A DNA stretch of 64,000 bases, from assembly GCF_030209575.1 (NCBI RefSeq), contig NZ_JARVRS010000001.1:2914001-2978000 (forward strand), read 5' to 3'. The DNA is from Leifsonia sp. fls2-241-R2A-40a (GTDB lineage Bacteria > Actinomycetota > Actinomycetes > Actinomycetales > Microbacteriaceae). Shown here piece by piece: positions 17,880-28,533 of the stretch (position 1 is its first letter; the number at the start of each line of letters is the position of its first letter). A model generated the notes under the pieces. That model ran no database searches. It saw only the letters and a list, made by a program, of their open reading frames with translations, and was not told the DNA's origin. The translations under genes were made by a program, and so were the position numbers.

Positions 17880-18809
17880 ATGCGAGACCCCGGCGAACTG
17901 TTCGAGCTCAATCCGGCACTCGAGGTGCCGGAAGGGTTGCCGCTCGTCGCGGGCCTGACCGGCTTCGCCGACGCGGGCTCCGGCGTGAGTCAACTCGGCA
18001 CCTATCTGCTCGGCACGCTCGACAGCGAGGTCGTCGCCACCTTCGACGCCGACATCCTGCTCGACTACCGGGCGCGCCGCCCCATCATCTACTTCGATCA
18101 GGACCACCTGACCGACTACCAGCCGGCGACGCTGAAGCTCTACCTCGCGTACGACGAGCTGCGCCAGCCGTTCCTTCTGCTGTCGGGCTTCGAGCCCGAC
18201 TTCCGCTGGGAGGCGTTCACGGATGCCGTGCTCGGGCTGATCGAGCGCTTCAAGGTCAAGAGCATCACCTGGGTGCACTCCATCCCGATGCCCGTCCCGC
18301 ACACACGGCCGATCGGCGTGACGGTGAGCGGCAACCGCTCCGAGCTGATCGAGTCGATGTCGATCTGGAAGCCGCACACCCAGGTGCCCGCGAACGCCCT
18401 GCACCTGCTGGAGTTCCGCCTCCAGCAGCTCTCGTACCCGATCGCCGGGTTCATCCTGCTCATCCCGCACTACCTCGCCGACACCGAGTACCCGGCGGCC
18501 GCCGTCGCGGCCCTCGACTCGATCAGTGCGGCGACTGCGCTCATCTTCCCCACCGACCGCCTGCGCCAGGAGGACCGCGACTTCATCGCGAACATCGACG
18601 AGCAGGTCGCCGGCAACGCCGAGCTGGGCCGACTGGTGGGCACGCTCGAGGAGCGGCACGACTCCTACATGGAGGACACGCAGCTGCGCTCGCCGCTGAC
18701 CGACAGCGACGGCGAGCTGCCGAGCGCCGACGAGATCGCCGCCGAACTCGAGAACTTCCTGGCCTTCCGCCGTCACGGCGACGAGGAGAACCCGCGCGGC
18801 GACCGCTGA
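17880..18809 (+). CDS. PAC2 family protein
   Basis: A 309-residue soluble protein of the PAC2 (proteasome assembly chaperone 2-like) family, widespread in actinobacteria. Its biochemical role in bacteria is not established. It opens with LFELNPALEVPEGLPLVAGL and shows the family segments GFADAGSGVSQLGTYLL, FDADILLDYRARRP and LIPHYLADTEYPAA. The C-terminal third is a predicted helical tail. No proteasome gene is visible in the window, so the family name should not be taken as a function. It stands between pepA (divergent) and an MFS gene that has its own promoter. Confidence 0.88.
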   Translation: MRDPGELFELNPALEVPEGLPLVAGLTGFADAGSGVSQLGTYLLGTLDSEVVATFDADILLDYRARRPIIYFDQDHLTDYQPATLKLYLAYDELRQPFLLLSGFEPDFRWEAFTDAVLGLIERFKVKSITWVHSIPMPVPHTRPIGVTVSGNRSELIESMSIWKPHTQVPANALHLLEFRLQQLSYPIAGFILLIPHYLADTEYPAAAVAALDSISAATALIFPTDRLRQEDRDFIANIDEQVAGNAELGRLVGTLEERHDSYMEDTQLRSPLTDSDGELPSADEIAAELENFLAFRRHGDEENPRGDR

Positions 18810-18867
18810 GCGCACACCGCATCGCTCCCGCATCGTCCGCTCGACGGGAGGCTGTCGGCGGCGGGCA

Positions 18868-18873
18868 TAGGAT
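18868..18873 (+). promoter_or_regulatory. -10 box TAGGAT, leaderless type
   Basis: TAGGAT ends 6 bases before the GTG of the MFS gene at 18880. Confidence 0.6.
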
Positions 18874-18879
18874 CGTTCG

Positions 18880-20211
18880 GTGAATTCGCGTCGCTCCTGG
18901 GTCGTCTACGGGATCGGAGTCTTCGCTTACCTGATCGCCGTCATGCAGCGCACCACGATCGGTGTCGCGGGGGTGGCGGCCACGGATCGGTTCCACGTCT
19001 CCGCGGCGGTCCTCTCCACCCTGGCGGTCGTGCAGCTGATCGTCTACGCCGGGATGCAGGTCCCCGTGGGCGTGCTGATCGACCGGATCGGCTCGCGCGT
19101 CCTGATGCTGGCCGGTACGGCGCTGATGGTGGTCGGCCAGGTGGCCGTCGCGCTCGCGCCGAGCATCGCCGTGGCGATCGTGGGCCGCATCCTGGTCGGG
19201 GCCGGTGATGCGACGGTCTTCACCTCTCTCATGCGGCTGACGAACTCCTGGTTCCGCGGGCGGATCGTCCCGCAGCTCTCGCAGTGGATCGGCAACGTCG
19301 GTCAGCTCGGGCAGGTGCTGTCGGCCATCCCGTTCGCGCTGCTGCTGCACCTGTCGGGATGGACGGTCGCCTTCCTCACGGCGGCGTCGCTGTCCGTCGT
19401 GGCGCTCATCGGCATCCTGGTGGCGGTCACAGACCGGCCTGTCGGCGCGAGCGAGGGGCCGCGGCCGGCGACGTGGTCGGACTCGATGCGGCAGCTGCGG
19501 GTCAGCCTGGCGCGGCCGGGCACGCAACTGGGCTTCTGGTCGCACTTCGTGACCCAGTCCTCCGGCACGGTCTTCAGCCTGATGTGGGGGATCCCGTTCC
19601 TCGTCTTCGCCCTCGGCATCCAGCCCGCGGAGGCGTCGGCGCTGCTCACGGTGCTGGTCGGCGCGGGACTGATCTCGGGGCCGATCCTCGGCATCCTCAC
19701 CGCGCGCTTCCCGATGCGGCGGAGCAACCTCGTGCTCGGGATCGTCGCCCTGATGGCGGCGGCGTGGACGCTCGTCCTGCTCTGGCCGGGGAAGCCGCCG
19801 CTCTGGACGGTGATCGTGCTGATCGCGGCGATCGGGATCGGTGGCCCGGGGTCGCTGATCGGATTCGACTTCGCGCGCACCTTCAACCCGCTGCACAGCC
19901 TGGGCTCGGCCAACGGGATCGTCAACGTCGGCGGGTTCCTGGCGAGCTTCGTGATGATGTTCCTGATCGGCGTCTCCCTCGATGTGCAGGCGCACGGCGC
20001 CGACGGCGACGCGCAGCTCTATCAACTCGACCACTTCCGCTGGGCGTTCGCCATCCAGTACGTCATCGTGGGGATCGGCGTCGGCTTCCTGGTGCGCGCA
20101 CGCCGGCGCACGCGCCGTGCTCTGAAGGAGGACGAGGGAATAGATGTGGCCCCTCTCTGGGTTGCATTGGTTGGAACGTGGAGGCGGCGCGGAGGACGCG
20201 AAGCGCTGTAG
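18880..20211 (+). CDS. Major facilitator superfamily transporter
   Basis: A 443-residue carrier with twelve predicted membrane helices and the MFS motif A between helices 2 and 3 (GVLIDRIGSRVLMLAG). The chain starts RRSWVVYGIGVFAYLIAVMQR and ends in a basic cytosolic tail. The overall pattern is like the nitrate/sugar-phosphate type MFS carriers of actinobacteria, but no substrate residue can be recognised. The GTG at 18880 is 6 bases after TAGGAT. It precedes sigA by 239 bases and is not obviously part of an operon. Confidence 0.85.
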   Translation: MNSRRSWVVYGIGVFAYLIAVMQRTTIGVAGVAATDRFHVSAAVLSTLAVVQLIVYAGMQVPVGVLIDRIGSRVLMLAGTALMVVGQVAVALAPSIAVAIVGRILVGAGDATVFTSLMRLTNSWFRGRIVPQLSQWIGNVGQLGQVLSAIPFALLLHLSGWTVAFLTAASLSVVALIGILVAVTDRPVGASEGPRPATWSDSMRQLRVSLARPGTQLGFWSHFVTQSSGTVFSLMWGIPFLVFALGIQPAEASALLTVLVGAGLISGPILGILTARFPMRRSNLVLGIVALMAAAWTLVLLWPGKPPLWTVIVLIAAIGIGGPGSLIGFDFARTFNPLHSLGSANGIVNVGGFLASFVMMFLIGVSLDVQAHGADGDAQLYQLDHFRWAFAIQYVIVGIGVGFLVRARRRTRRALKEDEGIDVAPLWVALVGTWRRRGGREAL

Positions 20212-20450
20212 AGGGCGCGGCGGACGGCGTCCCGATTCGATCCGAGTTTGGCCGTACTGGTCGGGGGCTCGCGTGGAACGTGCAATAATTGGCGTCTGGA
20301 CCCGTTCATGTCTTCGGGCCGGAGCATTCGACGATGCCCGGCGGAACCGACCGAGACTTGACATGGGTCTTAGTAGTGTCCGCACGCAACCCTGAGCCAG
20401 GCTCGGCCGTCAGGATCCCGGCCCCTCTGCTTGGTATGAAAGGTGTTCAC

Positions 20451-21806
20451 ATGGCAACCCGTGCAGCAACGAAGACCCGCGATGCGGAGGTCGAGGTCGA
20501 GGAGACCGTGACCGCCGCCGCGGACGAGACGACGAAGGCCGCGCCCAAGAAGGCGGCGGCGAAGGCCGCGCCCAAGAAGGCGCCGGCGAAGGCAGGTGCC
20601 GCGAAGAAGCAGACCGCACCGGTCAAGGGCAAGGTCAAGGCTGCGGACGACGACGAGATCGACGACGACGCCGAGGTCGAGATCGACGAGGAGGCCGTGG
20701 TCGACGACGACACGGCCGACGAGCCGGAAGCGGCCGAAGCCGACGCGGACGCCGACTCCGAATCTGACGACACCGAGGGCAAGGCCCCCGTGGCCGCCGC
20801 CCCCGCCGAGGACGAGCCCCTGCCGAGCGACGCGCTCGTGCTGCGCGCGGTCGACGAAGAGGACGACATCCCCGTCTACTCGACGACGATCACCGGCGCC
20901 ACCGCCGACCCCGTCAAGGACTACCTGAAGCAGATCGGCAAGGTCCCTCTGCTGAACGCGGCCGAAGAGGTCGAGCTCGCCATGCGCATCGAGGCGGGTC
21001 TGTTCGCCGAGGACAAGCTGGCGAACACCCCCTCCCTGACCAAGGAGCTCGAGCGCGAGCTGAAGTGGGTCGCCCGCGACGGCCAGCGCGCCAAGAGCCA
21101 CCTGCTGGGCGCCAACCTGCGCCTCGTGGTCAGCCTCGCCAAGCGCTACACCGGCCGTGGGATGCAGTTCCTCGACCTCATCCAGGAGGGCAACCTGGGC
21201 CTCATCCGTGCCGTCGAGAAGTTCGACTACACGAAGGGCTTCAAGTTCTCCACCTACGCCACCTGGTGGATCCGTCAGGCGATCACGCGTGCGATGGCCG
21301 ACCAGGCGCGCACCATCCGCATCCCGGTCCACATGGTGGAGGTCATCAACAAGCTGGCGCGCGTGCAGCGCCAGATGCTGCAGGACCTCGGCCGCGAGCC
21401 CACCCCGGAAGAGCTGTCGAAGGAACTCGACATGACTCCGGAGAAGGTCATCGAGGTCCAGAAGTACGGTCGCGAGCCCATCTCGCTCCACACCCCGCTG
21501 GGTGAGGACGGCGACAGTGAGTTCGGCGACCTGATCGAGGACACCGAGGCGGTCGTCCCCGCGGACGCGGTCGGCTTCACCATGCTGCAGAAGCAGCTGG
21601 AGAGCTTGCTCGACTCGCTGTCCGAGCGCGAGGCGGGCGTGATCCGCATGCGCTTCGGCCTCGGCGACGGCATGCCGAAGACGCTCGACCAGATCGGCGA
21701 CACCTTCGGCGTGACGCGCGAGCGCATCCGCCAGATCGAGTCGAAGACCATGGCGAAGCTGCGTCACCCGTCGCGTTCGCAGTCGCTGCGCGACTACCTC
21801 GAGTAA
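20451..21806 (+). CDS. sigA: Primary sigma factor SigA/RpoD
   Basis: Housekeeping sigma-70 subunit of RNA polymerase. The 451-residue protein begins with an Ala/Lys-rich then strongly acidic region of about 125 residues typical of actinobacterial HrdB/SigA. Then come region 1.2 ([16 protein letters not shown]), region 2 with the -10 recognition helix ([20 protein letters not shown]), region 3 ([12 protein letters not shown]), and region 4 ending [20 protein letters not shown]. The ATG at 20451 has GAAAGG 7 bases upstream; upstream in-frame ATGs lack this and give non-family sequence. The 239-base leader contains TTGACA at 20358 but no correctly spaced -10. The murT-like gene follows after 4 bases. 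Confidence 0.97.
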   Translation: MATRAATKTRDAEVEVEETVTAAADETTKAAPKKAAAKAAPKKAPAKAGAAKKQTAPVKGKVKAADDDEIDDDAEVEIDEEAVVDDDTADEPEAAEADADADSESDDTEGKAPVAAAPAEDEPLPSDALVLRAVDEEDDIPVYSTTITGATADPVKDYLKQIGKVPLLNAAEEVELAMRIEAGLFAEDKLANTPSLTKELERELKWVARDGQRAKSHLLGANLRLVVSLAKRYTGRGMQFLDLIQEGNLGLIRAVEKFDYTKGFKFSTYATWWIRQAITRAMADQARTIRIPVHMVEVINKLARVQRQMLQDLGREPTPEELSKELDMTPEKVIEVQKYGREPISLHTPLGEDGDSEFGDLIEDTEAVVPADAVGFTMLQKQLESLLDSLSEREAGVIRMRFGLGDGMPKTLDQIGDTFGVTRERIRQIESKTMAKLRHPSRSQSLRDYLE

Positions 21807-21810
21807 ACCG

Positions 21811-23085
21811 TTGCGGTACCGACTGGCGGTCATCGCCGGCCGCCTCGCCCGCTGGCTTCTGCGCCTGCGGGGAGGCGGCTCCGCGGTGCCGGGCCGTGTC
21901 GCGCTCGCGATCGCCCCGAAGTTCCTCGAGCGTGCCGTCAGCCGGCTTCCTTTGGGCGTCGTATTCGTCTCCGGCTCCAACGGCAAGTCCACGACGACGA
22001 ACATGCTCACGGCGATCCTGCGCGAGCACGGTCTCGACGTGTTCACCAATCCGTCCGGCGGCAACCTCCCGCAGGGGATCGCGTCGGCGCTGCTCGCCGA
22101 CGTCCCGCTCGACGGGTACGTGCGCGGCGATGTCGGCGTCATCGAGGTCGATGAGGCCTACGGCGTCGATCTCGCGCGCGTCCTGAAGCCGCGGGGGTCG
22201 CTGCTGCTCAACGTGCAGATCGACCAGCTGAACCGCTTCTTCGAGCCCACCCGGGTGATCGGGATGCTGCGCTCGATCGCCGACGGCTCCTCCGAGTTCG
22301 TCGTGGTCAACGCGGACGACGACAGTCTCGCCCGCATCGGCGCCGACCTCGCCGGCCAGGGGCGCGACGTGACTTCGTTCGCCGTCGCGCCGTCGATCAT
22401 CGAGGCATCCCCGAACGGCCTGGCGAACGTCAAGGACCTGACGGGCGCAACAGCCGGCGCGCTGCCGGCCCCGGCAGTGTTCGTCAGCAAGCTCGAGACG
22501 CAGAGCGCGCAACTCACCATCGGCGGCGACATCGTCCGCATCGGGCTTCCCGCGCGCGGACTGCACTACGCCGTGGATGCGGCGGGCGCGACCGCGATGG
22601 CTCGACGCCTGCTGGGCGACCGCTTCCACGCGAACAACGTGGTCGCCGCCATGGCCGCTCTCCGCACCGTCTACGGGCGCGGCGAGACGCTGCGCGTCGG
22701 CGACGAGGACGTCGAGATCATCATGATGAAGAACCCGCCGAGCCTCCAGCTCAATCTGGACTACCTCAGCGAGTCGCCCGAGCAGGTCTTCGTCGCGGTC
22801 GACGAGGGCACTCCCGACCCGTCCTGGGTGTACGACATCGACCTGTCGAAGCTCAGCCACGTGGATGTGGCGTCGGGCACGAAGGCCTGGCAGTTCGCCA
22901 CGCGCTTCGCCTATGCGGGCATCGAGGTCGACCAGGTGCTTCCAGAGTTGAAGCCCGCGTTGCAGGCCTTCCTCGCCCTGCCGAAGCCGGCGCACGGCAA
23001 CAAGACCATGATCGTCAACTACGAGCAGATGATGCTGATCCGCAAGCACCTGGGGTTCCTCGACCTGGAGGGCGGCGAGCGATGA
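21811..23085 (+). CDS. MurT-like Mur ligase domain protein without the cysteine zinc ribbon
   Basis: Homologue of MurT, the Mur-ligase subunit that with GatD amidates D-Glu in lipid II. The 424-residue protein has the ATP-binding loop VSGSNGKSTTTN (residues 53-64), the Mur-ligase central segment GVIEVDEAYGVDLARVL, HANNVVAAMAA, and a C-terminal DUF1727-like domain with PDPSWVYDIDLSK, the region that contacts GatD. Canonical MurT carries a four-cysteine zinc ribbon inserted in the central domain; this protein contains no cysteine at all. The TTG start lies 4 bases after the sigA stop with no Shine-Dalgarno, chosen because RYRLAVIAGRLARW is the family N-terminus. It overlaps gatD by 4 bases (ATGA). 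Function as a D-Glu amidase is doubtful. Confidence 0.82.
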   Translation: MRYRLAVIAGRLARWLLRLRGGGSAVPGRVALAIAPKFLERAVSRLPLGVVFVSGSNGKSTTTNMLTAILREHGLDVFTNPSGGNLPQGIASALLADVPLDGYVRGDVGVIEVDEAYGVDLARVLKPRGSLLLNVQIDQLNRFFEPTRVIGMLRSIADGSSEFVVVNADDDSLARIGADLAGQGRDVTSFAVAPSIIEASPNGLANVKDLTGATAGALPAPAVFVSKLETQSAQLTIGGDIVRIGLPARGLHYAVDAAGATAMARRLLGDRFHANNVVAAMAALRTVYGRGETLRVGDEDVEIIMMKNPPSLQLNLDYLSESPEQVFVAVDEGTPDPSWVYDIDLSKLSHVDVASGTKAWQFATRFAYAGIEVDQVLPELKPALQAFLALPKPAHGNKTMIVNYEQMMLIRKHLGFLDLEGGER

Positions 23086-23798
23086 GCGTGCTGCGCATCC
23101 TGCACCTGTATCCGGCCGAGCTCGGTATCAACGGCGACGCGGGCAACGTGCTCGCCCTCACCGAGCGCGCGCGCTGGCGCGGCCTCGACGTGGATGTGGT
23201 GACCCACGCCGTCGGCGGCGAGCTGCCGCACAGCGCGGACATCGTCCACATCGGCTCCGGGCCGCTCTCGGCGCAGCGCGCCGTCCACGAGGACGTCCTG
23301 GAGATCGCGCCGCGTCTGCGCGAATGGCGCGATGCCGGCGTCCCGATCCTGGCGATCGCGGGCGGGTGGCAGCTGCTCGGAACCGAGCTCGAGACCGGCG
23401 AGGGCGCGGTGCTCGGCGGAGCCGCGGTGTTCCCGACGCGCGCGGCCCTCGGGCGCAAGCGCCACGTCGGCGAGATCGTCGTGCGCCTGGCCGACGGCAC
23501 GACCGTCGCGGGCTTCGAGAACCACTCGGCACACACCGTCCTGGACGGCGCCGAGCCGCTCGGCCGCATCGTCAGCGGGACCGGCAACGACGGCTCGCTG
23601 GAGGGCGTGGTGGTCGGCGCGTCGATCGGGACGCACCTCCACGGTCCGCTCCTCCCGATGAATCCGGTCCTCGCGGATCGCCTGCTGGCGACGGCGCTCC
23701 GCGCCGAGCTCCCGCCGGTCCCGCAGACCGAGCGCGTCGACCGCTACGCCACCAACGCGCGGCGCGCGATCGCCGACCGCCTCGGCGTCTCGCTCTAG
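23082..23798 (+). CDS. GatD-like class I amidotransferase domain protein lacking the catalytic cysteine
   Basis: Homologue of GatD, the glutaminase that feeds ammonia to MurT. The 238-residue fold is complete: LRILHLYPAELGINGDAGNV at the start, the nucleophile elbow, and THLHGPLLPMNP with the catalytic histidine (His187). At the elbow, where GatD has ICGGYQLLG, this protein reads ILAIAGGWQLLG, so Ala93 replaces the nucleophile, and no cysteine exists anywhere in the chain. The base sequence (gcg) is unambiguous. Without it glutamine hydrolysis by the known mechanism cannot occur. The ATGA overlap with the MurT-like gene implies coupled translation and a complex. Role is unknown; see findings. 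Confidence 0.82.
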   Translation: MSVLRILHLYPAELGINGDAGNVLALTERARWRGLDVDVVTHAVGGELPHSADIVHIGSGPLSAQRAVHEDVLEIAPRLREWRDAGVPILAIAGGWQLLGTELETGEGAVLGGAAVFPTRAALGRKRHVGEIVVRLADGTTVAGFENHSAHTVLDGAEPLGRIVSGTGNDGSLEGVVVGASIGTHLHGPLLPMNPVLADRLLATALRAELPPVPQTERVDRYATNARRAIADRLGVSL

Positions 23799-23881
23799 CG
23801 CCTCACGCGTCTTTCTGCTGAGGTGCTCGCAGAGGCACCCGCGCACGGCGTGGTGCCCGCACGTTCGAGCACCTCGCGGGA

Positions 23882-24958
23882 TCAGTTGATGTAGACGCGG
23901 GGGACGCGCGCGGCGACGCCGGTGATCATCTCGTCGGCGATGGTCTCCGCCCAGTCGGCGTACTTCTCCGCGGTGGGCTCGCCGTCGGCTCCGGACCCGA
24001 ACAGGACGGCGGTGTCGCCGACCTCGACCCGGTGCGGCCCCGCATCCACAAGCATGCTGTCCGCGAGCACATCGATGACCGGGCAGCGGCGTCCACCGAG
24101 CAGCACGGAGGTCTTCGCGATGCCGAGCGTCGGGACGCCGTCGGCGTAGCCGATGCCCAGGCGGGCGTGCGTGGTGCCGCCGACGTGGACCTCGGTCACC
24201 GGGGCTTCCAGACGCATCGCCGGGATGAGGCCGAGCTCGGCCCCCGTCGTGTCGTCGAACGGGGAGAAGCCGTACGCGGCGATGCCGAACCGTACGAAGT
24301 CGAAGCGCGCCTCCGGCATCCGGATGCCCGCCGAGCTCGCCGCCAGGTGCAGCACCTCGAAGTGCGCGCCGAGCGCCTCGGCCTCGGCGACCGCATCCCG
24401 GAACTCGGCCAGCGCGGCCTCGTCGTCGGCGATGGACGCGTCCGCCAGGTGGGACCAGGCGGCGCGGATACGCAGCACTCCGGCCTCCTGAAGCGCGAGG
24501 GCCGCCCGGATGAGGTGGGGCCACTCCTCCCGCGTCGCGCCGTTGCGGCTGAGGCCGGTGTCCACCTTCAGGTGCACCACGGCCGGGCGGTCGGCGCCGG
24601 CTTCAGCGATCGCCTCGAGCTGCCACAGGGCGGAGATGCCGAGCTCGATGTCGGCCTCGATGCCCGCCCGCCAGTCGGTCTCCTGACCGTGCAGCCACGC
24701 CAGCAGTGGGACCTCGAAGCCGGCCTGCCTGAGCACCAGGCCCGCGGGGATCTCGAGGACCGCGAGGGAGGTGGCACCGGCGTCGAGTCCGGCCTCGGCG
24801 ATCGGAAGGAGCCCGTGACCATAAGCGTCGGCCTTCACCGCGAGCATCGTCTGGGAGGGAGCGATCAGCTCGGTCAGGTGGGCGACGTTGTGCCGCACGG
24901 CAGCCAGGTCGACCACGGCACGGGGGAGAGGCTCGGCGACGGCATCCACGATGGTCAC
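23882..24958 (-). CDS. Alanine racemase-like protein, PLP barrel intact, C-terminal catalytic motifs degenerate
   Basis: A 358-residue homologue of alanine racemase, the PLP enzyme making D-Ala for peptidoglycan. The N-terminal barrel is complete: AVKADAYGHG with the PLP lysine Lys42, LKVDTGLSRNG (Lys131, Arg138), SHLAD (His170) and VRFGIAAYG (Arg223). The C-terminal domain is altered. The SYG loop with the catalytic tyrosine (Tyr265 in the Geobacillus enzyme) is deleted, the sequence passing directly from VTEVHVGG to TTHARLGIGYADG, and the usual CMDQ becomes LADS. It overlaps the upstream alr-like gene by 4 bases (ATGA), so the two are translated together. Alone it should be a poor racemase; with its neighbour it may form a complete site. 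Confidence 0.85.
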   Translation of the reverse strand: MTIVDAVAEPLPRAVVDLAAVRHNVAHLTELIAPSQTMLAVKADAYGHGLLPIAEAGLDAGATSLAVLEIPAGLVLRQAGFEVPLLAWLHGQETDWRAGIEADIELGISALWQLEAIAEAGADRPAVVHLKVDTGLSRNGATREEWPHLIRAALALQEAGVLRIRAAWSHLADASIADDEAALAEFRDAVAEAEALGAHFEVLHLAASSAGIRMPEARFDFVRFGIAAYGFSPFDDTTGAELGLIPAMRLEAPVTEVHVGGTTHARLGIGYADGVPTLGIAKTSVLLGGRRCPVIDVLADSMLVDAGPHRVEVGDTAVLFGSGADGEPTAEKYADWAETIADEMITGVAARVPRVYIN

Positions 24959-25668
24959 TCGCTGTACGTCCTCTCGATGCGCCGGCCGAGACGGCTGGTG
25001 ATGACGGGAGCGGCGATGCCGATCGCATCGGCCCAGTCGAGCGCCGTGGGCTCGCCCAGCTCCGGGTCGCCGAACAGCACCACCGGTTCGCCGACCCGGG
25101 CCTCGTCGTCGCCGATGTCGACGACGAACTGATCCATGGCGATGCGGCCGGTGATCCGGCCGACGGTGCTGCCGACTTTCACGGGCGCCTTGTTCGAGGC
25201 GACGCGCAGAATGCCGTCGGCATAGCCCAGGGCCACCAGCACGAGGGTGCTCGGCCGGGAGGTGCGGTAGGTGTAGCCGTAAGAGACGCCGCGATCCGCC
25301 GGGACGCGTTTCACGGCGATGATCTCGCCGGCAACCCGCATGGCGGGCGCCGACGGACGTTCAGGATCGAGTCCGAAGAGCTCGGGTCCGACCAGCGTCG
25401 CGCCCTCGAGGTCGAGGTCGGGGTCGGATGCGACCGAGACGTCGACGGGGAGGCCTTCGTCAGCGATCGCCGCGGCATCCTCGAACCGGGAGACGAGAAA
25501 ACCGCCGACCCCCGCATCCGTCAGCGCACGAGCCACGGGGATGAGCCCGTGTCCGTACGCGTCGGCGCGGAGATCGGCGGTGCAGTCGGGGAGCGAAGAC
25601 GCTACGGCCGAACGGATGACGGAGAGGTCGATGTGGGCGCGCCTGCGCACGCCGGTGACTTTCGCCAT
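24955..25668 (-). CDS. Truncated alanine racemase-like protein, C-terminal domain intact, PLP lysine lost
   Basis: A 237-residue relative of alanine racemase (usual length about 370). The barrel is cut down to about 105 residues and its PLP motif reads LRADAYGHG, with Arg34 in place of lysine. The barrel residues for the PLP phosphate and carboxylate are missing. The C-terminal domain is complete: GVSYGYTYR with the catalytic tyrosine (Tyr130), VALGYADG, and GRIAMDQF (Met178-Gln180). It is therefore the mirror image of the gene that follows, with which it shares an ATGA overlap. The genes converge with the murT/gatD-like pair. A regulatory or partner role is more likely than independent catalysis. 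Confidence 0.82.
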   Translation of the reverse strand: MAKVTGVRRRAHIDLSVIRSAVASSLPDCTADLRADAYGHGLIPVARALTDAGVGGFLVSRFEDAAAIADEGLPVDVSVASDPDLDLEGATLVGPELFGLDPERPSAPAMRVAGEIIAVKRVPADRGVSYGYTYRTSRPSTLVLVALGYADGILRVASNKAPVKVGSTVGRITGRIAMDQFVVDIGDDEARVGEPVVLFGDPELGEPTALDWADAIGIAAPVITSRLGRRIERTYSE

Positions 25669-25704
25669 CGTCCGGTCAGCCTCGCGTTTCGCGACGCGGC
25701 CGCG

Positions 25705-25941
25705 TTACGCGCGCTGCTCTTCGAACAGGCGAGCGGTCTCGTCGTGCCAGCTGTGGGCGATCTGCGAGAGCTTCTCCTGGTGCTTCTTGCCGTGGTGGGC
25801 GCAGAACAGGAGTTCTCCGTTGTTGACGACGACGCGGATGTAAGCCTGCGCGCCGCAGCTGTCGCAACGGTCGGCAGCCGTCAACTGCGGCCCCGATGCG
25901 AGCTCGTCAACCGCCCCGTTCTCCGAGGTGAGTGTCGACAT
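25705..25941 (-). CDS. DUF7455-type small zinc-ribbon protein
   Basis: A 78-residue protein with CDSCGAQAYIRVVVNNGEL followed by FCAHHGKKH, a C-x2-C plus C-x2-H pattern suited to one zinc ion, and a helical tail. The family is small and actinobacterial and has no assigned role. The ATG at 25941 has AAAGGAG 6 bases upstream; the frame extends further up without a ribosome site. It lies 36 bases upstream of the second alr-like gene on the same strand and could be co-transcribed with it. Confidence 0.82.
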   Translation of the reverse strand: MSTLTSENGAVDELASGPQLTAADRCDSCGAQAYIRVVVNNGELLFCAHHGKKHQEKLSQIAHSWHDETARLFEEQRA

Positions 25942-26155
25942 TTGGTGCTCCTTTCCGTCGCTACCGCTGAACTCGGTACGTCTATAGAACCACGGATGTC
26001 CGGCAACCAGGCGCGCATTGGCTGCTATTTCGCTCAACGCGTAGCCTCACCGGCCCCCAGGGTGTCGTGGCGTAGGCTCCGCCGCCCGGCGCTTACTCTG
26101 GAAGAGCACGTGCGCCCGCACCCGGGATGGGCGCCACGATCCACAAGGAGCGCCC

Positions 26156-28255
<2,100 letters not shown>

Positions 28256-28275
28256 CCGCCGAGCCGCGTACAAAT

Positions 28276-28473
28276 CGGAGGAACTTCGGTCCCTGTTCGG
28301 GCTGATCTCCTCCGCCGGCCGCCGTGCCTCGGCAGGTCGGAACCGTTTTCCTCCGTTCCCGCTGCGCGGCAGGCGGGCGGCCTTGGTCGGATACGGAGGA
28401 GGATGGCTGTCGGCGTGCGGCGTGTCCCTGGAAACGGAGGACATCAGCGGCGTTGGAACCGCAGACTCCTCCG
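28276..28473. repeat. Six CGGAGGA/TCCTCCG motifs between convergent parE and parC
   Basis: The 278-base gap between the two stops holds CGGAGGA at 28276, 28394 and 28435 and its complement TCCTCCG at 28308, 28349 and 28467. The last pair is extended (AAACGGAGGA facing TCCTCCGTTT). Several hairpins are possible, which may act as bidirectional terminators. No gene is supported in the gap. Confidence 0.6.
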
Positions 28474-28533
28474 TTTTCGCACGGGCGTGCCAGAGCTATG
28501 GACGCGCGAAATGGCCGGCTGGACGAGACCGCG

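Noticed and set aside
20358-20379. TTGACA with TAGTGT downstream as the sigA promoter
   Set aside because: The spacing is only 10 bases. No -10 box occurs at 16-19 bases, so it is left unassigned.
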